Source of the DNA: Neptunomonas sp.
GTDB lineage: Bacteria > Pseudomonadota > Gammaproteobacteria > Pseudomonadales > Balneatricaceae
Direction of reading: 5' to 3'
NCBI GenBank assembly: GCA_004195305.1
Contig: SDWN01000410.1
Coordinates: 1-7,972, forward strand
Length of the DNA: 7,972 bases
Made by a program: the position numbers and the translations under genes
Part shown: positions 5,102 to 7,972 of the stretch, piece after piece
Numbering within the stretch: the first letter of the stretch is position 1
Layout: each line of letters begins with the position of its first letter
Notes under the pieces: generated by a model
What the model saw: only the letters and a program-made list of their open reading frames with translations
Database searches by the model: none
Told to the model about the DNA's origin: nothing

Positions 5102-6619
5102 TTAGAACGTATGATTTAAACTAACTCCGGCACCGTATTCTGCATAAGCACGGCTGGTATCATTGGAGTGCAGTTTATTAAACCTGAGTGCGGTGCTTAG
5201 AGAGGTGTCGGCACTGAGTGTACGGCTGAATCCCAGGTTCAGCCCCTGGCGGTAATCGCGTTCGGATGTGGTTGCGTCAGGCTCAAGTACCGAGCCGTCG
5301 TAGCTGATTGTCATCGCGCTGCGACTAGATAGCTGCAGTGCCCAGCCGAGGTTTAATCCGAAGTCATCCTCTATCCGCTTGCTCAGAGTCTGGAATTTAC
5401 GCCGGTTAGCTGAGAGTCCCAGCGACACACTGCTTTTTCTGAGGCGGTAGCTGTAGTTGGCGTTGAACGCCTGGCTGATAAAGCGGCCTTCATCGAGCGA
5501 GGGTAGCAAGGAAACGCCAAAATTAACGAAGTCATTGGGGTTAGTGTTGGCGAATTCAGGGCTGTTGATTGCAATATCGCGGCACTCTGGAGAGTTTGCA
5601 TCGCCACCAGGACACACTCTGACCACGAGCGCTAATCCTAGCTGCTGCTGGCGCACACTGCTTAAACTCTGTTGCAAGGAGAGTGATAGGGTGCTGCGTT
5701 TAAGTCGGTGGGTGAAGACGACGCTACTGCTATTGCCGCTCTGGATCTGGTCGCTGTAATTGAGATCTAATGAGGTTCGAGGATTGGGGTTCCAGGTCAG
5801 GCCCGCGGACCAAAATGTTGATCCCGAGCTGATATCGCTATCGCTTGGGCTATCGATATGGCTGTCGCTATAGCCGCCGCCAATGTGCAGGTCCAGCAGC
5901 CTACTGTGACGATAGCCGAGTTGTATCTGAGCGAAGTCATTTTTGTTCAGGGTGTTGTTGGTCGTGTTGGACTTGGCGCTATCCTGGCGCGTCTCTAAGG
6001 TCCAGTAGATCCTGTTGGGGTTGCCCCGAGTATCAAATCCAAGATTGTAGCTGAAACCTTCGCTGTCCTCAGCGTTAGACTGGTAGATGACCGCATCGTA
6101 GCTGGCGCTCAGAGTCATGTTGGTATAATTGCCGATACGTTGGCGCCAGGTTGGCGTGAAGGCGAAGGTCAGGGTGTTGGTGAACGCATCCGGTGCTAGC
6201 TTGGGGTCGATAATACCGTTACTGCGGTTGTCGATCAGCTGTTGGCTCGCGACGGCTTGTGCGTCGACAAACAGACGGTCCTCAACCAGCTCTGCATCGG
6301 CAAAGGCGTTCAGGTTGTGAAAGTAGCTGTCACCGCGAGTGTTCGAACTGTAATCCAGCAGGGATAGGCGGTAGTCAGCACCAAGTCTGAGGTAGCGGCC
6401 CTGGCGGCTGATTGAGATGCCGGGTGCCAGCGTGCCGATAAAGGTTTCGGTTTTATCGCTGGAAGCCAGATCCTGGTTGTCGCTGTAGTCGAGACCGAGT
6501 TGCAGCGAGGGGCTAATGTCCCAATCTTTGGTCTGTTCCGAATAGCAGGGGGCAGAGAGCAGTGCGAGACCCAACAGAGACCGCCCCAGGCGGCTAGGCG
6601 TTAGCGTAATAATAGCCAT
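5102..6619 (-). CDS. PEP-CTERM system-associated outer-membrane beta-barrel protein
   Basis: A predicted outer-membrane protein of 505 residues, resembling the TIGR03016-type family found with XrtA loci. A signal peptide (about 1-27, two Arg then a Leu-rich core, probable cut after Cys-Tyr-Ser) precedes alternating polar/hydrophobic strands with many aromatic residues. The early block LGLDYSDNQDLA...FIGTLAPGISISRQGRYLRL and the stretch DAELVEDRLFVDAQA are typical. The protein ends in Phe (GVSLNHTF), the usual C-terminal signal for BAM-mediated insertion. I chose ATG 6619, with AAAGAG just upstream and the signal peptide then at the very N-terminus. An ATG at 6637 in the same frame would add six residues, including acidic Glu, before the signal. 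The start lies inside the kinase gene (26-base overlap), suggesting coupling. Cys336 and Cys346 (CPGGDANSPEC) may form a loop disulfide. Its likely role is polymer passage across, or anchoring at, the outer membrane. Confidence 0.87.
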   Translation of the reverse strand: MAIITLTPSRLGRSLLGLALLSAPCYSEQTKDWDISPSLQLGLDYSDNQDLASSDKTETFIGTLAPGISISRQGRYLRLGADYRLSLLDYSSNTRGDSYFHNLNAFADAELVEDRLFVDAQAVASQQLIDNRSNGIIDPKLAPDAFTNTLTFAFTPTWRQRIGNYTNMTLSASYDAVIYQSNAEDSEGFSYNLGFDTRGNPNRIYWTLETRQDSAKSNTTNNTLNKNDFAQIQLGYRHSRLLDLHIGGGYSDSHIDSPSDSDISSGSTFWSAGLTWNPNPRTSLDLNYSDQIQSGNSSSVVFTHRLKRSTLSLSLQQSLSSVRQQQLGLALVVRVCPGGDANSPECRDIAINSPEFANTNPNDFVNFGVSLLPSLDEGRFISQAFNANYSYRLRKSSVSLGLSANRRKFQTLSKRIEDDFGLNLGWALQLSSRSAMTISYDGSVLEPDATTSERDYRQGLNLGFSRTLSADTSLSTALRFNKLHSNDTSRAYAEYGAGVSLNHTF

Positions 6620-7565
6620 AGTTATCTCTTTGGCCATTCGATTTGTTTAACACCAGACCGATCGCTATATTGGGATTCAGCAGGCTTAATGCGTGTTGCA
6701 GCTGGGCATGCGACGTTTTTTTCTCTTCGACAACGACCACAGCCTGGCCCGTCATCTGCGCTAATACGTTAGTTTCACTGGCGCCGAGAAGAGGGGAGGT
6801 GTCAAAGATAACAATACGGTCTGGGTAGCGCACGGATAACTCTTCCATGAAGCGCTTCATCTTTTCACTGGCTATCATCTCGTTAGAGTGGTGATGGCGG
6901 CGTCCGGCGGTGATCAGTTTAAGGTTGGGGATGTTGGTGTTGAGGATAATATCGGTGACCTCGACCTTACCGGTCAGGTAATCCATCAATCCCGGGTACT
7001 CGGCGATGCCGAGACGATCGCAGATACTCGGCTTGATCACATCGGCATCAACCAGGAGTACCTGACGATCCTCTTCCATGGCCATGCTGATGGCTAGATT
7101 GATGGTGGTAAAGGTTTTTCCTTCGCCCGGAAAGCTGCTCGAAACCATCACCAGGTTGGGTTGATCGAGGGTGCTGGCGCCTACGCCAAACGCATTGTTG
7201 AGCAGTGGTCGCTTGATGTAGCGGTACTCCTCCTTGATCTTGGTGAAGCTTTCGGTTGGTGAGACCATGCCCATAGCTTCCAGGCGTTGGATATCGATGT
7301 TGACCTGTTGTTCGGTTCGCTCGCTTGGTGCGGCGTTAAAATGTGATTCAGGCTGGTCTTTTGGCGCCGGCGAGGTGGCTGTGGGTTTAGTGCTGGTTAC
7401 CGCCTGCAACTGCAACTGCGCCTGCTGATCCTCTGCTACCGGATCAGCCGCGGCTCGTAGGCTGGTTTGCTGTTCTGCCTGTTGTTCTGATTGCTGTTGC
7501 TCAAGCCGCCGTCTGTTTTCAGCCAGCAGGCGCTGTTTTTCCAGGGCTCGTTCGATTGTACTCAT
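6594..7565 (-). CDS. XrtA/PEP-CTERM-associated tyrosine autokinase (BY-kinase)
   Basis: A cytoplasmic tyrosine kinase of 323 residues that works with the Wzz-like protein encoded just upstream to control polymer synthesis, as CpsD or the Wzc kinase domain do (TIGR03018 type). It starts MSTIERALEK, typical of the family. Residues about 20-95 are a Gln/Glu-rich, low-complexity, probably disordered or coiled-coil stretch. The kinase domain has Walker A SFPGEGKT (144-151), Walker A' VLLVDAD (169-175) and Walker B IVIFDTSPLL (251-260, Asp255). The C-terminal tyrosine cluster Tyr316, Tyr318-320 (NYGYYYANA) supplies autophosphorylation sites. A GGAG lies about four bases before the ATG. The gene starts nine bases after the chain-length gene ends and overlaps the next gene by 26 bases. 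Separate kinase and membrane proteins resemble the split arrangement of Gram-positive systems rather than the fused Wzc of E. coli. Confidence 0.93.
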   Translation of the reverse strand: MSTIERALEKQRLLAENRRRLEQQQSEQQAEQQTSLRAAADPVAEDQQAQLQLQAVTSTKPTATSPAPKDQPESHFNAAPSERTEQQVNIDIQRLEAMGMVSPTESFTKIKEEYRYIKRPLLNNAFGVGASTLDQPNLVMVSSSFPGEGKTFTTINLAISMAMEEDRQVLLVDADVIKPSICDRLGIAEYPGLMDYLTGKVEVTDIILNTNIPNLKLITAGRRHHHSNEMIASEKMKRFMEELSVRYPDRIVIFDTSPLLGASETNVLAQMTGQAVVVVEEKKTSHAQLQHALSLLNPNIAIGLVLNKSNGQRDNYGYYYANA

Positions 7566-7574
7566 CCCACTCCC

Positions 7575-7972
7575 CTAGAAACGGTTGATCAGATTGGTGA
7601 ATAAAAGCTTTGCTTTGAGATAAAGCGTGTTGAATTGGCCGGGAAGGTCCGGTAACTGCGCTGTGACCTGGCTGTTGATGTCGGGAAACAGCTGCAGCAG
7701 TATTATTCCTGAGTAGGAGCCTAGCAACCCAAGCAGCAGCAGGGTGAAAATCAGCGTGCGTTTGCTGGTCCGGCGGTTAATATCCGGGGCGTGGTAAACA
7801 CCGACAGAGCCTAAAACAGGAATGCCGGTAACACTGTTAAGTTGCTTGCTGGAGAAAAACACCGGGCGTAGTTGGCTGAGTAAAAAAGCCATGCCGATAC
7901 CAGCGCCGAGGGCGGCAATCAGCACAGTCTGTGTGACTGCATCGAGCACCAGCAGCAGGACAAGTACGACGA
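7575..7972 (-). CDS. Wzz/GNVR-type polysaccharide chain-length determinant, C-terminal part
   Basis: This is the C-terminal end of an inner-membrane chain-length determinant of the PEP-CTERM-locus subfamily (TIGR03007 type). The frame stays open to the right edge, upstream of the GTG at 7949, so the start and the large periplasmic domain are outside the window. About 132 codons are visible of the roughly 500 usual. It contains a hydrophobic stretch ending LGAGIGMAFLLSQLRPVFFSS, the conserved LNSVTGIPVLGSVG block, and a second membrane segment (LIFTLLLLGLLGSYSGIILL). The tail (about 40 residues) ends NLINRF. The cytoplasmic part near LGSVG is where the family contacts its tyrosine kinase partner, which is encoded immediately downstream. 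Confidence 0.9.
   Translation of the reverse strand, partial: VVLVLLLVLDAVTQTVLIAALGAGIGMAFLLSQLRPVFFSSKQLNSVTGIPVLGSVGVYHAPDINRRTSKRTLIFTLLLLGLLGSYSGIILLQLFPDINSQVTAQLPDLPGQFNTLYLKAKLLFTNLINRF

Noticed and set aside
6536..6560. Lipobox-like Leu-Leu-Ser-Ala-Pro-Cys at the barrel signal peptide
   Set aside because: Proline directly before the Cys does not fit the lipobox (Gly/Ala/Ser needed), and barrel proteins are normally cut by signal peptidase I.

Overview
The window looks like a chromosomal segment from a Gram-negative gammaproteobacterium with moderate-to-high GC, probably a marine or aquatic lineage. The evidence is the divergent rnhA/dnaQ pair (the arrangement seen in E. coli), a Na+-pumping decarboxylase beta subunit, REP-type intergenic repeats, and an XrtA/PEP-CTERM-type exopolysaccharide locus that includes an outer-membrane beta-barrel. 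I cannot name the genus from sequence alone.

Left part (1-1792, + strand): the 3' two-thirds of an oadB-type membrane subunit of a Na+-translocating decarboxylase, closed by a hairpin terminator. It is followed by a complete LysR-family regulator of the CbbR-like subgroup with a palindrome just upstream that may be its own operator. Middle part (1805-3581): rnhA (RNase HI, - strand) and dnaQ (DNA polymerase III epsilon, + strand) diverge from a ~100-bp region. dnaQ is followed, with an ATGA overlap, by an unrecognised small exported protein. From 3582 to 4031 there is no credible gene. This 450-bp convergent gap holds an 8-bp inverted repeat and three REP-like elements in alternating orientation.

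Right part (4032-7972, - strand): four tightly packed genes read from the right edge leftwards. They are the C-terminal end of a Wzz/GNVR-type chain-length determinant, a BY-kinase-type tyrosine autokinase, a predicted outer-membrane beta-barrel, and an AAA-type secretion ATPase with a coiled-coil tail. Families and order match the XrtA (exosortase A)/PEP-CTERM-associated exopolysaccharide cluster. The expected joint role is polymer chain-length control and export: inner-membrane Wzz-like protein plus cytoplasmic kinase, an outer-membrane component, and an ATPase. The exosortase, deacetylase and glycosyltransferase genes expected for such a locus are not in this window, and the run ends at the ATPase.

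I see no clear previously undescribed system. The points best worth a second look are the exported protein coupled to dnaQ, the REP-like cluster, the lack of further EPS genes after the ATPase, and the coiled-coil extension on that ATPase.
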